A stretch of DNA of 32,717 bases from positions 1 to 32,717 of the forward strand of contig JAJEDR010000010.1 of assembly GCA_022821385.1 (NCBI GenBank), given 5' to 3'. Positions 1 to 7,117 of the stretch are shown piece by piece. Source of the DNA: Rhodothermales bacterium. Its GTDB lineage: Bacteria > Bacteroidota > Rhodothermia > Rhodothermales > Bin80. A model generated the notes under the pieces. The model saw only the letters and a list, made by a program, of their open reading frames with translations, was not told where the DNA came from and did not search any database. The position numbers were made by a program, and so were the translations under genes. How positions within the stretch are numbered: the first letter of the stretch is position 1; every line of letters starts with the position of its first letter.

Positions 1-81
1 CTTCGGGCTGCGGGTTATCTCGGATCCCAAGGCCCGATCTCCTGGATGCAGGATCGAAACCTCATCATTGAATATGTCTAA
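1..81 (+). CDS. C-terminal tail of a gene cut by the window edge
   Basis: The first plus-strand frame is open from base 1 to a TAA at 79-81 and encodes 26 residues ending ISWMQDRNLIIEYV. The mix of residues looks like the end of a real protein, but no family can be named from so short a piece. It runs towards the minus-strand genes that end at 166, so the two would be convergent. The 84 bases between them show no clear terminator hairpin. Confidence 0.4.
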   Translation, partial: LRAAGYLGSQGPISWMQDRNLIIEYV

Positions 82-165
82 TTCCGCACTGACCTGGATA
101 CTCAACTCGACGCAAAAAACGTGGTTGGAAATTCAGGCTAGCCATTCGATCATGCCGGGTAGGCG

Positions 166-835
166 CTAGGGTGCGGTCGCTACCGCTTCAAGGGTCCATT
201 CGAGCAGGTCGGGTTCCTGGGCCGTCTTCGGTCGGCGTTCTGCCACGGCGGCGGCGATCCGGTCCGTCTCGCGCCCCTGCCAGGTCAGGCGCCGCCGGTC
301 TCTTAATATCGCTTGCGTCTTTATGTCGGTCAGGATGTTCGCGGGGAACTCCAGGCCCTCCCTGGCGGCCAGGTCGGCGATCACTAGGTCGCTGATTGCC
401 TCGACAGTGCTGGTGTCCGGGGCCAGTGCTTCGACATCGAGGGGAAGCGGCTCCTTGTTGGCCCAATAGGCGGCGGTGATCTCCACCAACCATGCCGCGG
501 CGTCTGGCTTGCCTTCAACCTCTGTTTGCATGAAATCCCTTTTGCAGAAGCCGTTCAGAATCGCGGTCGCTGCCTCCGTCATTGCCCGCCTGGCGGCGTC
601 CCAGAGCAGTTCGTCGCACGGTGGTAGAGTTCCGTAGATCACGATTTGGGCTCGGATCACGTGCAGTGTTCGCTGTCTGTCCCAGCCCGGGAGCTCTCGG
701 GCGAAGTAGACGAGCTCGGTCGGTACGCTGCCCCCCGGGCGCTCGGCCGCTTTTTTCCAGGGCCTCCAATTGATCCGGCGTTGCGATTATCCAGTCGGGG
801 CCTGCGAGGCCTTCCTTGGTTTTTATTTTGCTCAT
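166..835 (-). pseudogene. Unknown protein gene with a one-base frameshift
   Basis: Two minus-strand frames join into one protein-like sequence of about 222 residues. The first part starts at the ATG at 835 (MSKIKTKEGLAGPDW...). The second part runs in another frame to the stop at 166 and reads VPTELVYFARELPGW just upstream of the GTG at 660. Removing one base from the T run at 751-756 or the C run at 731-736 (plus strand) restores one frame, reading either ALEKAAERPGGS or ALEKSGRAPGGS. Both parts look like globular protein. I recognise no family. The break could be a real mutation, a homopolymer sequencing error, or a programmed +1 shift. It is the last gene of the minus-strand accessory block, after the ribbon-helix-helix-like gene. 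Confidence 0.6.
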
Positions 836-862
836 GGGATTGCTCGCACTGTGATAAAGTGG

Positions 863-926
863 ACAATGTTAAGCTTACGGGTCGGTCTGTGTACCGCAAT
901 AGCCCGTACATTGTTCAGCTTACGGG
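863..926 (-). promoter_or_regulatory. Two 19-base direct repeats before the 835 gene
   Basis: Plus-strand ACAATGTTAAGCTTACGGG (863-881) is repeated as ACATTGTTCAGCTTACGGG (908-926), with two differences and a start-to-start distance of 45 bases. They lie between the end of the ribbon-helix-helix-like gene (972) and the ATG at 835, where a promoter for the downstream gene would be. Two spaced copies suggest an operator bound by a dimeric repressor; the adjacent RHH-like protein is the obvious candidate (inference). Confidence 0.5.
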
Positions 927-971
927 AGGACTCTGCGCCAGAGGGTTTTGTTGATCGCGAAAATGGTCCGC

Positions 972-1520
972 CTATCCGCCTGCCGGTGCCTGCCTGGCAG
1001 GTGTGCTTCGCTCCGCCAGCACCATCGCCTCGTGCCGTTGCCAGTCGGCGTCGGCCTCGCTGGCTTCCGGGTCCGGCGTACTCAGGTGGTGGATGATTGC
1101 CTTCCGACTTGCTTCGTCCTTGCTCCGAAGGTCGATAATGAGCGCCGTGTTGATCTTGCCCCTTAGCTTGAGCGCGTCCATCTTGCCTCCAGGCTTGCCT
1201 AGCGCCTTGGCGATCAGGTTCAGTGCATAGCTTGCCGCAAATCCGCTGTACTGGCCGGCGGCCTCGTAGGCGCTCTGTACGGTACTCCACCATCTTGCGT
1301 TTCTGGCGGTGATCCGGTCCGGGTGATAGGCGCTGTCCGGGCTCATGCTGGCGGTGGTCCCTTCGGAGAGGAGTTGGTGATCCAGTTGCGCGATCGCAAT
1401 CCGGGCGGCCTCGGCTCGGTTGACGCCGTACCGGCCAGCGATCCGCTCCAGTGCCTCGACATCGGCGTCTCTTGCCCGCATATCGAAGCGGCGGTTGAAT
1501 TGTTGCTTTTGGGCTTTCAT
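972..1520 (-). CDS. Ribbon-helix-helix-like DNA-binding protein
   Basis: This 182-residue protein has an N-terminal stretch (about residues 8-50: FNRRFDMR, then DADVEALERIA, then GVNRAEAARIAIAQL) with the strand-helix-turn-helix layout of RHH repressors and MobC-like relaxosome accessory proteins. The remaining ~130 residues are unknown, basic and alanine-rich in places. The ATG at 1520 overlaps the stop of a 22-codon reading frame (ATGA), so translation is probably coupled to it. Paired 19-base repeats lie just downstream at 863-926 and could be its operator. The RHH call rests on pattern only. The alternative is an unrelated helical protein. Confidence 0.55.
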   Translation of the reverse strand: MKAQKQQFNRRFDMRARDADVEALERIAGRYGVNRAEAARIAIAQLDHQLLSEGTTASMSPDSAYHPDRITARNARWWSTVQSAYEAAGQYSGFAASYALNLIAKALGKPGGKMDALKLRGKINTALIIDLRSKDEASRKAIIHHLSTPDPEASEADADWQRHEAMVLAERSTPARQAPAGG

Positions 1521-1585
1521 GTTGTGTCTGAATATTTTGGGGCCGGAATAGTCTGATTGGCCCCGGTTGCTTTTATGAGTCTCAT
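1517..1585 (-). CDS. 22-codon stub coupled to the RHH-like gene
   Basis: The peptide starts MRLIKATGANQT and ends just inside the next gene, its TGA overlapping that gene's ATG (ATGA). The first residues and the DNA upstream match the start of the lipoprotein at 3516 (MRLIGATLIAS). It therefore looks like a lipoprotein signal-peptide start that was cut off, or a leader peptide that loads ribosomes for the RHH-like gene. No lipobox or mature domain remains. Confidence 0.35.
   Translation of the reverse strand: MRLIKATGANQTIPAPKYSDTT
1533..1553 (-). repeat. ACTATTCCGG element, copy 1
   Basis: On the minus strand this reads ACTATTCCGGCCCCAAAAT and is followed by TTCAG, ending about 10 bases before the ATG at 1520. 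Nearly the same string occurs at 2790-2808 before the ATG at 2761. A shorter match (ACTATTCCG) lies at about 3901-3909 upstream of the first gene of the block. It may be a promoter or operator element shared by the block, or a trace of cassette duplication. Confidence 0.4.
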
Positions 1586-1621
1586 TGGTCGGTCGTTTGG
1601 TGTGTGTGTGGTTTCGGGGCT
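1583..1621 (-). repeat. Leader repeat, copy 1
   Basis: On the minus strand a C/A-rich leader (CCCGAAACCACACACACACC, then AAACGACCGACCAATG) runs directly into the ATG of the 22-codon stub. Close copies precede the ATGs at 2124 and 3516. The copies differ by a few substitutions and a 4-base difference in the CA run. Confidence 0.55.
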
Positions 1622-1632
1622 GGCTCCGTTAA

Positions 1633-2124
1633 TTATCGGTTGAGGTTGGTGTGAGCGCATGCTTTTGTTATTGCCTCCCGCACACCCTCGGTACCGATGT
1701 CGTAGACCAGAGGGCCTTCGTCTGTGGGCAGTGATATGTAGAAGCTTGTTGCGCCCCATATTGCTCTGTACTCTGTTAGGAGGGGATAAAACCTTATCTC
1801 ATCCTCTTCTTGTTTCGCTTTCCAAACTCGTGCTCTGTTGACGTGGGTCCTGCCCGTTATTTCGTCAATGTCGGCATATCGCAGTCTGGCGTGAAAGCGG
1901 GTACCGGTCCTCGGGAGGATATATCCCACCAGTTTGTTTCTTCTAGTACAAACGAAGCTTAGTCTTACAGCGTATTTTTCTGCCTCGTTGGGTTCACTGA
2001 CGTTTGGCGTTATGGCTTCGGTCATGATGGCAAATCCCCTATTCACAAAGGAAAAATCTATCCATTGTGCGTTGGCGGCGCTTGCTGCCAAGAACGCTAT
2101 CAGTGTTGCTGCTATCGCCTTCAT
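1633..2124 (-). CDS. Exported protein, third member of the accessory family
   Basis: The 163-residue protein starts MKAIAATLIAFLAASAANAQ, a clear signal peptide with a likely cut after ANA. The ATG at 2124 is preferred over an upstream in-frame start because the signal peptide begins there and the leader repeat abuts it. The mature part has a cysteine in LSFVCTRR, then a basic/acidic middle, then TSFYISLPTDEGPLVYDIG, and a second cysteine near the end (TKACAHT). That late layout, of an f/y-x-v-x-lP strand, a 'GP/VxDI-G' strand, a helix and a final Cys, resembles the two lipoproteins upstream and the general plan of VasI/TagO-type periplasmic proteins. The function is unknown. It probably sits in the periplasm. 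Confidence 0.7.
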   Translation of the reverse strand: MKAIAATLIAFLAASAANAQWIDFSFVNRGFAIMTEAITPNVSEPNEAEKYAVRLSFVCTRRNKLVGYILPRTGTRFHARLRYADIDEITGRTHVNRARVWKAKQEEDEIRFYPLLTEYRAIWGATSFYISLPTDEGPLVYDIGTEGVREAITKACAHTNLNR

Positions 2125-2158
2125 TGCCCGGTTGTTTGGTGAGTGTGGTTTCGGGCCG
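2122..2158 (-). repeat. Leader repeat, copy 2
   Basis: On the minus strand CCCGAAACCACACTCACC, then AAACAACCGGGCAATG, ends in the start codon at 2124. It matches copies 1 and 3 but has a shorter CA run. Confidence 0.5.
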
Positions 2159-2164
2159 GTTCGC

Positions 2165-2761
2165 TCATTGTTGGCCGCAGGCCTCTTCGCGCGCCTCGGC
2201 GTAGCCTGTGAGGGGCCACTCAAACAAAACGTCCTCGCCCTGCGTGGGTTGCATGAACTTCACAGTGCTGCCCCCGCGTATCTCCCGTAGGAATCTAGCA
2301 TCTTCTCCCGGGCCAAAGTGAACCTTCCAAGCCCAAGGCGAATGCTCCACCATGGAGTATTTAACTTCGTCCCCGTCAATCCGCGCTGGCAGGGAATAGT
2401 ATTCCCCGTCTCTGTCCGTAGTCAATTGGTGGTCTTGTTGAGTTGGCTCTAGAAACACTAAAGTATTAAAGCTTAACCATGCCTTGTCCTCACAGGTAGC
2501 CACAATCCAAACTTCGCGCTCGTAATGGCGTCCGCCTAAGTCGTTGAATACCCATGCCCGGTTCCTTGGGCATTGGAATCCTGGTTCTACCGGATCGTTC
2601 CACTCATCGTAGAACATAATTGCCTCCCAGGATTCTTGGGTTGTTTCCGCCACTTTCCCTTGGGGATGCTCCGGTTCTGGTTCGGAGCAAGCTACCGAGG
2701 CTACTATGGTGGTGAAGGCTATTAGGCTGCCTCCAAGGATTGACCTTGTTTGCATTTTCAT
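2165..2761 (-). CDS. Lipoprotein, paralogue of the 3516 gene
   Basis: A 198-residue lipoprotein. Residues 1-25 form a signal peptide ending in the lipobox VASVAC, with Cys25 as the lipid site. It shares many blocks with the next lipoprotein upstream: ESWEAIMFYDEWNDPV, DHQLTTDR, LPARIDG and GGSTVKFM, and the ending LTGYAEAREEAC. Two other cysteines, in IVATCED and the C-terminal EEAC, are kept in the paralogue and could form a disulfide. The late layout (W..HF.P, GGSTVKFM, FPLTGY, helix, Cys) resembles VasI/TagO-type proteins, but I cannot confirm the family. It is likely anchored to a membrane facing the periplasm. Its start lies about 100 bases after the preceding lipoprotein gene. Confidence 0.75.
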   Translation of the reverse strand: MKMQTRSILGGSLIAFTTIVASVACSEPEPEHPQGKVAETTQESWEAIMFYDEWNDPVEPGFQCPRNRAWVFNDLGGRHYEREVWIVATCEDKAWLSFNTLVFLEPTQQDHQLTTDRDGEYYSLPARIDGDEVKYSMVEHSPWAWKVHFGPGEDARFLREIRGGSTVKFMQPTQGEDVLFEWPLTGYAEAREEACGQQ

Positions 2762-2782
2762 GGGGTCTGGTAGGGGATAGGA

Positions 2783-2866
2783 TTACTGAAATTTGGGCCC
2801 GGAATAGTTGGCGCTGTGCTCTGGCACCGCCGTTCCCCGCCCGGGTATCGGCTTCCGCTTGCTCAT
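2783..2866 (-). CDS. Possible 27-residue coupled peptide
   Basis: The ATG at 2866 overlaps the TGA of the lipoprotein at 2863-3516 (ATGA). The frame reads MSKRKPIPGRGTAVPEHSAN and stops at 2783, 22 bases before the next lipoprotein ATG. The overlap resembles that of the 22-codon stub at 1585. It may only help keep ribosomes on the transcript, or may be chance. Confidence 0.25.
   Translation of the reverse strand: MSKRKPIPGRGTAVPEHSANYSGPKFQ
2790..2808 (-). repeat. ACTATTCCGG element, copy 2
   Basis: The minus strand reads ACTATTCCGGGCCCAAATT, followed by TCAG, about 30-45 bases upstream of the ATG at 2761. It is nearly identical to the element at 1533-1553. Confidence 0.4.
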
Positions 2867-3516
2867 GGTAGCTCGCAGGCCTCTTCGCGCGCCTCGATGT
2901 AGCCCGTGAGTGGAAAGGTAAACAAGAGCTCCCAGCGCTTCCTGGGGAGCATGAATTTCACGGTGCTGCCCCCGCCCATATCCCGCAGGAGTTTAGTGGT
3001 TTCGTCCGGGTGAAAGTGGATCCGGTAGCCGTCGCTCTGTCCCATGGAGTAATTAACGTCGCGCCCGTCGATCCGCGCTGGCAAGGTGAAGTACCGTGCG
3101 TGCCTGTCCGTAGTCAATTGGTGGTCTTCTGGAGTTGGCGTTATAAATTTGCCAAGACCACCAAGTTGTAACCATGCCCTACCCTTACAGGTAATCACGA
3201 TGCTTACTGAGTGGTTCATAGGGGCGATGTACGGGGGCTCGTGCGTTGTCTGGTATGCCCAGGGGCTCTGGAGTCCTGGTCCTACCGGATCGTTCCAATT
3301 GTCGTAGAACATAACTGCTTCCCAGGACTCTCGGACAGGGTCGTGGCGTAGGGGTAGGCTGGACGAGTTGGGCCTGCTTAGGGGGCGCCAAGCCGTGGGC
3401 ACTTTCTCTGTCTCTTGGCCAGCTTGGCCTGATTCTGGCCTTGAGTTATATTCGGAACAAGCTGCCCAGGTTACTATGGAGGCGGAGGCTATCAGTGTTG
3501 CTCCTATGAGTCTCAT
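2863..3516 (-). CDS. Lipoprotein, paralogue of the 2761 gene
   Basis: A 217-residue lipoprotein starting MRLIGATLIASASIVTWAAC, with Cys20 as the lipid site. The ATG at 3516 is chosen because the signal peptide begins there and it overlaps the stop of the upstream gene (ATGA), which implies translational coupling. After a ~40-residue low-complexity linker come the blocks shared with the neighbouring lipoprotein: ESWEAVMFYDNWNDPV, DHQLTTDR, LPARIDG and GGSTVKFM, then LTGYIEAREEAC. Cysteines in IVITCKG and at the C-terminus are conserved. Duplication is the simplest explanation for the pair. The function is unknown. Confidence 0.75.
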   Translation of the reverse strand: MRLIGATLIASASIVTWAACSEYNSRPESGQAGQETEKVPTAWRPLSRPNSSSLPLRHDPVRESWEAVMFYDNWNDPVGPGLQSPWAYQTTHEPPYIAPMNHSVSIVITCKGRAWLQLGGLGKFITPTPEDHQLTTDRHARYFTLPARIDGRDVNYSMGQSDGYRIHFHPDETTKLLRDMGGGSTVKFMLPRKRWELLFTFPLTGYIEAREEACELP

Positions 3517-3890
3517 TGGTCGGTTGTTTGGTGTGTGTATGGCTTCGGGCCAATCTCGGCTATCTCGCCCTCGCATACGCGGCGGAGGGTTTCGTAGAAG
3601 TGGCTCGGGCGCCCGTCCGGTCGGTCGGCGTCGGCTTCAAAGGCGCTTTGGAAGCCCTTCGTAGTTTTGAAGTCCCTTGGCTTGCCTACCCGCGCGTAGA
3701 TGGTGGGTTCGATCCGGTCTTCGCCAGTCGGGCGCCAAACCATCGTGCAGGCGTAGGCGGCCTGCCAGGCCTGCACGAGTGCTATTCTTTGTTCAATGCG
3801 CTTTACCGGGCACCATAGGAAAATATTGCAAGCGGGACCGTGAATCTCGCGGGGGTGGTTGTTTTCCGTAAAGGTACGCAATACTGCCAA
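3513..3890 (-). CDS. Unknown 125-residue protein, first gene of the block
   Basis: The frame is open from an in-frame TAG near 3940 to the stop at 3513. The first usable start is a TTG at 3890, so the start is uncertain, and another frame is open just upstream (MLAKTGAPDADRSD..., from 3978). The protein contains a two-cysteine stretch (ACNIFLWC), a helix (RIEQRIALVQAWQAAYACTM), and a charged C-terminal half with TTKGFQSAFEADAD. No family is recognised. Its TGA overlaps the ATG of the lipoprotein at 3516. That ties it to the lipoproteins, either as a partner or only as the upstream cistron. Confidence 0.5.
   Translation of the reverse strand: MAVLRTFTENNHPREIHGPACNIFLWCPVKRIEQRIALVQAWQAAYACTMVWRPTGEDRIEPTIYARVGKPRDFKTTKGFQSAFEADADRPDGRPSHFYETLRRVCEGEIAEIGPKPYTHQTTDQ
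3514..3553 (-). repeat. Leader repeat, copy 3
   Basis: On the minus strand CCGAAGCCATACACACACC, then AAACAACCGACCAATG, runs into the start codon at 3516. Here the repeat is also the last coding part of the upstream 125-residue gene. That suggests this copy is the original and the others were duplicated with it. Confidence 0.55.
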
Positions 3891-5140
3891 GCTGCGGCGG
3901 TCGGAATAGTTGCCGGCCCGAGTGAGCTAGCCTGGCGTCGCTCCTGTCGGCATCGGGGGCGCCGGTTTTGGCAAGCATTCTCGGGTAAGTGTAGGCGAAG
4001 ATGCGTCGTATCTCTGCGTTTGTTTTACTATCCCGCGGCGTTTGTTCGTGCCAATTACCGAACCTTACGTTCCAGAGGGTGGTACGAGCCCTGTCACCGC
4101 TTCTCGTATAATCGTGCGCCTAATTGGCTGCGTTTCAGGAGAAAACATCAATCTATATCCGAACACTGCGGCACGCTTCGATCGTGATCAGATCGCATCA
4201 TCTTCTAATTGTTTAAATGGTTCTACCGGTATTTGTGTGGAATAGGTTTATTCAGTCAAGGTCTGGGGTCCATTCTTCTACATAAGAAGCTACTCACTTT
4301 GGTGTGCAAATGTCGGAGATGCTACGGTAGCAAGAAGTGACGAGCCCCGCAAAAGGTCTAAAACGCATACCAAGAGAGCCTCTAACACTCTATGCCTGGA
4401 GCTAACCAGTGCCAAAGTAGGGGAACTGAATGGTTCAGCATAGGAAATCAAAACCGATGATCGGGGCAGGTAAGAGTTCAAAACTTTTTGTTCCGCGGTT
4501 ATCTTCGGACGAAATTCAAGCGCCCAGCCACAACAATTACGTTAGAACCGTTTAAATAATTAGTCGTAACTGTAGCTTGCAATGCCACAAAAACTATGCG
4601 GTTGAGTCAGTTCGGTTTCCTTAGTCTGTATTTCCAACGGCAGATATTGGAGTGAATTGCAGATAGTTATGGGCGAGTTGGCAGCGCTTGATGGGCTCAG
4701 TCCGGTGAATTCGACCACCTGTTCCAGCTGGAGTCGACCACTTTGGTATATACTACCCATTTTTTTAACTGCTGAACTCCCTGCTCAATTATCCAACGTT
4801 TCTATTTTGGCATTTTTCCCTTATTTCGGTTGGGCATTGTCAAGGCACTCTGCCAGACAAGTATCAACAACCAATAGATGTTCTGCAATCAAAGCATGAT
4901 GCCGCAGCAAGACACCGGCCGCACAAAACTGGTCTAGCAAATCCTGTCAATTCAGTACGGGCTGCCCCACAATCCAAACTCCACCGAAGTAAGCCTAGTA
5001 TCTTTACTGTGCAAGTAGTTGCTCACATGATATTGGCTAATGACCTTGGGTTCCGTGGAGCTGTTGGTCCATTATGCTGAAAAATCAGCCCGAATACATC
5101 TCAGCACACCGATTTTCCGTAGGGACTAGCGCAACCTAAT
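3891..5140. other. 1.25 kb without a convincing gene
   Basis: No frame longer than about 80 codons with protein-like composition is seen. Short frames exist on the plus strand (4042-4245, TTG start; 4657-4899) and minus strand (4290-4481; 4560-4760). A minus-strand stretch near 4829-4900 reads LIAEHLLVVDTCLAECL and then stops; it might be a gene relic, but I cannot assign it. The composition shifts from G+C-rich (before about 4100) to more A+T-rich. This probably marks the edge of the accessory block. Confidence 0.5.
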
Positions 5141-5644
5141 CTAGCCAGTAGGTGCACCAAGCGAGCTTTTAATCTCTTCCAACAGGGAATCACATGCCCG
5201 GGATACAATCGTATAGACCTCCTCGAAGATACCGCTGTAATAGGGATCTGGTATTTCATTGTCCACAGAAGACGGGTCAAAAGTGCGCAACAGCCTCACT
5301 TTCTCGGTGTAACGGCCATCCCTGTCCAATGAAAGCACATCTCTCAGATTCGATCTGTCCATAACCAGTATAAGGTCGCATGTCCGCAGATCAGCTTTGG
5401 TGATCTTCTGTCCTCTGATGTGATCCAGACCGACACCATGTCGTCTCGCAACCCGACAAATCCGTGAATCTGGGGCTTCACCTATATGCCAACCGCTCGT
5501 CCCCGAGGAGGCCGCTTCTATTTCACCCTCCAGTCCATGCTTCTCCAGGAGATACTGGAAATAGCCATGCGCGAGCGGGCTTCTGCAATGATTGCCCAAG
5601 CATACGAACATGATGCGCCTGGGCTTTTTTGGTGAGGATAGCAT
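5141..5644 (-). CDS. Low-molecular-weight protein-tyrosine phosphatase
   Basis: A cytosolic phosphatase of about 167 residues that removes phosphate from tyrosine or arginine residues through a cysteinyl-phosphate intermediate. The P-loop VCLGNHCRSP gives nucleophile Cys15 and Arg21 (C-x5-R-S). The general acid is Asp133 in the IPDPYY segment. Length and order of motifs are normal for the family. The ATG at 5644 is chosen because it lies just before the first strand; an upstream in-frame ATG at 5704 would add 20 unusual residues. It is divergent from xseA, and the spacer of roughly 170 bases must hold both promoters. Arginine-phosphatase activity (YwlE type) cannot be excluded. Confidence 0.9.
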   Translation of the reverse strand: MLSSPKKPRRIMFVCLGNHCRSPLAHGYFQYLLEKHGLEGEIEAASSGTSGWHIGEAPDSRICRVARRHGVGLDHIRGQKITKADLRTCDLILVMDRSNLRDVLSLDRDGRYTEKVRLLRTFDPSSVDNEIPDPYYSGIFEEVYTIVSRACDSLLEEIKSSLGAPTG

Positions 5645-5815
5645 CGGCCCGTATACATGAAGAATCGTCGTAGGTTTACGTATATTCTGTGCGCGCGACT
5701 GCACGAACTATCCGAACATGTGTACACTGTGCTTGGGAGATCCTATCGTACGAAGAATACTCGCGTCTTCATTTGAAGCAGGCTATTTGAGCAATTCAAA
5801 TATCGGGAAGTATCC

Positions 5816-7018
5816 ATGAGTGCAAACTCGAGAGAGGCAGCCATCCCCGTAGGCAAGTACATGGCGGACCTGCGCGAGTATATTGAAGCCAACGGGTTTG
5901 CTTGGGTTGAGGGCGAGCTATCTGAGCATAAATCTGTTCGGGGACACTGGTATTTTTCAATAGCAGACGACTCAAGCGCACTCAAATGCGTAATGTGGAA
6001 AAGTCGAACGCTGTATGTCGGATTTACGCCCGAACCGGGACAATTACTGCGTGTGTATGGTTCGCCCACTGTTTATCCGAAGTTTGGTAATCTCCAGTTC
6101 AACGTTCACAGAATTGAGCGCCGACACACCACCGGCGAGCTCCAGAAACGCTTTCTTGAGCTTCGCCGGAAGCTTGCTCAGGATGGGCTTTTTGACGATA
6201 GCAAGAAAATAGCCCTTCCCGCAATACCCCGACGCATTGGCGTGGTTACCTCAGGAGAGGGAGCAGCATTACAGGATATCCTGCGTATCCTGCGGGATCG
6301 CTTTCCGGTTGCTGAAGTTATCCTGGCACCCGTTCGTGTTCAGGGCCCAAACGCAGCGCCGGAAATTACCAATGCTATTGAACAACTCAATCGTTTAACA
6401 GCAAACAGTCGTCCTGATGTGCTTATCGTTGGACGTGGGGGTGGTTCGCTTGAAGACCTCTGGGCGTTCAATGAAGAACCAGTCGCACGTGCTATTTTCG
6501 CTTCAAGGATCCCTATTATTAGTGCGGTTGGACACGAAACCGATACAACCATTGCAGACTTGGTGGCGGATGTACGCGCTGCGACGCCCACACATGCCGC
6601 TCAAACCAGTGTACCAGAACTCTCGTCCCTCGTCTGGAATATTCAAGGATGCACACAGCAAATGCGTCAGACCGTTACCTCCCGAATAAACAGCCTGCGC
6701 CAGCGAATCGTCCAGATCACAAAATCGTACACATTCAACACGCCGATCAATCGAGTGCGCGACGCACAACAGACGCTGAATAATTACGTAGACTTGTTGA
6801 ACGAGTCTCTGAACAGTCGCATTCAGGCAAGCAGGCACCAAGTAGAGTTGCTCAACGGACAATTAACCGCACTGAACCCGCGTCGATATCTCGCGCGTGG
6901 CTACGCTCGTATAGAACGGGAGGGCAAAGTTGTGCGTTCCAGTCAAGAACTGGATACACACGACCAGGTGGCTCTCCATTTTGCCGACGGGCGTCGGGAA
7001 GCCGTAATCAGCGATTAA
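5816..7018 (+). CDS. xseA: Exodeoxyribonuclease VII large subunit
   Basis: Catalytic subunit of the single-strand-specific exonuclease VII, which works with several copies of XseB in DNA repair. The 400-residue protein has the N-terminal OB-fold (FAWVEGELSEHK, GHWYFSIADDSS), then the catalytic core with VVTSGEGAALQDILRI, VGRGGGSLEDLWAFNEE and ISAVGHETDTTIADLVAD. A coiled-coil-prone arm of about residues 270-350 and a short C-terminal part (LARGYA, DGRREAVISD) follow. The length is near the lower end of the usual range. The ATG at 5816 fits the family N-terminus. The partner xseB is 2 kb downstream with two genes between, which is unusual. Confidence 0.95.
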   Translation: MSANSREAAIPVGKYMADLREYIEANGFAWVEGELSEHKSVRGHWYFSIADDSSALKCVMWKSRTLYVGFTPEPGQLLRVYGSPTVYPKFGNLQFNVHRIERRHTTGELQKRFLELRRKLAQDGLFDDSKKIALPAIPRRIGVVTSGEGAALQDILRILRDRFPVAEVILAPVRVQGPNAAPEITNAIEQLNRLTANSRPDVLIVGRGGGSLEDLWAFNEEPVARAIFASRIPIISAVGHETDTTIADLVADVRAATPTHAAQTSVPELSSLVWNIQGCTQQMRQTVTSRINSLRQRIVQITKSYTFNTPINRVRDAQQTLNNYVDLLNESLNSRIQASRHQVELLNGQLTALNPRRYLARGYARIEREGKVVRSSQELDTHDQVALHFADGRREAVISD

Positions 7019-7117
7019 CAATTCTCTTCCCTTATTCCCAAATCCGATAGTACGATTCCTAGTCGCCCCACAATAGCAACCACACTCCAGATCTCCCCCC
7101 GATCTCGGATTGATATA

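Noticed and set aside
171..1230. Several plus-strand frames (171-395, 646-954, 948-1166, 1003-1230)
   Set aside because: Arg/Pro/Ser-rich products typical of the reverse strand of G+C-rich genes; treated as shadows.
1517..3890. Integron cassette array with attC sites
   Set aside because: Same-strand small genes with repeated leaders suggest it, but I see no paired RYYYAAC/GTTRRRY cores, no attC-like hairpins and no integrase. The repeats end exactly at start codons.
4042..4245. 67-residue plus-strand frame in the 1.25 kb gap
   Set aside because: TTG start and no recognisable family or ribosome site; could be a relic but not supportable.
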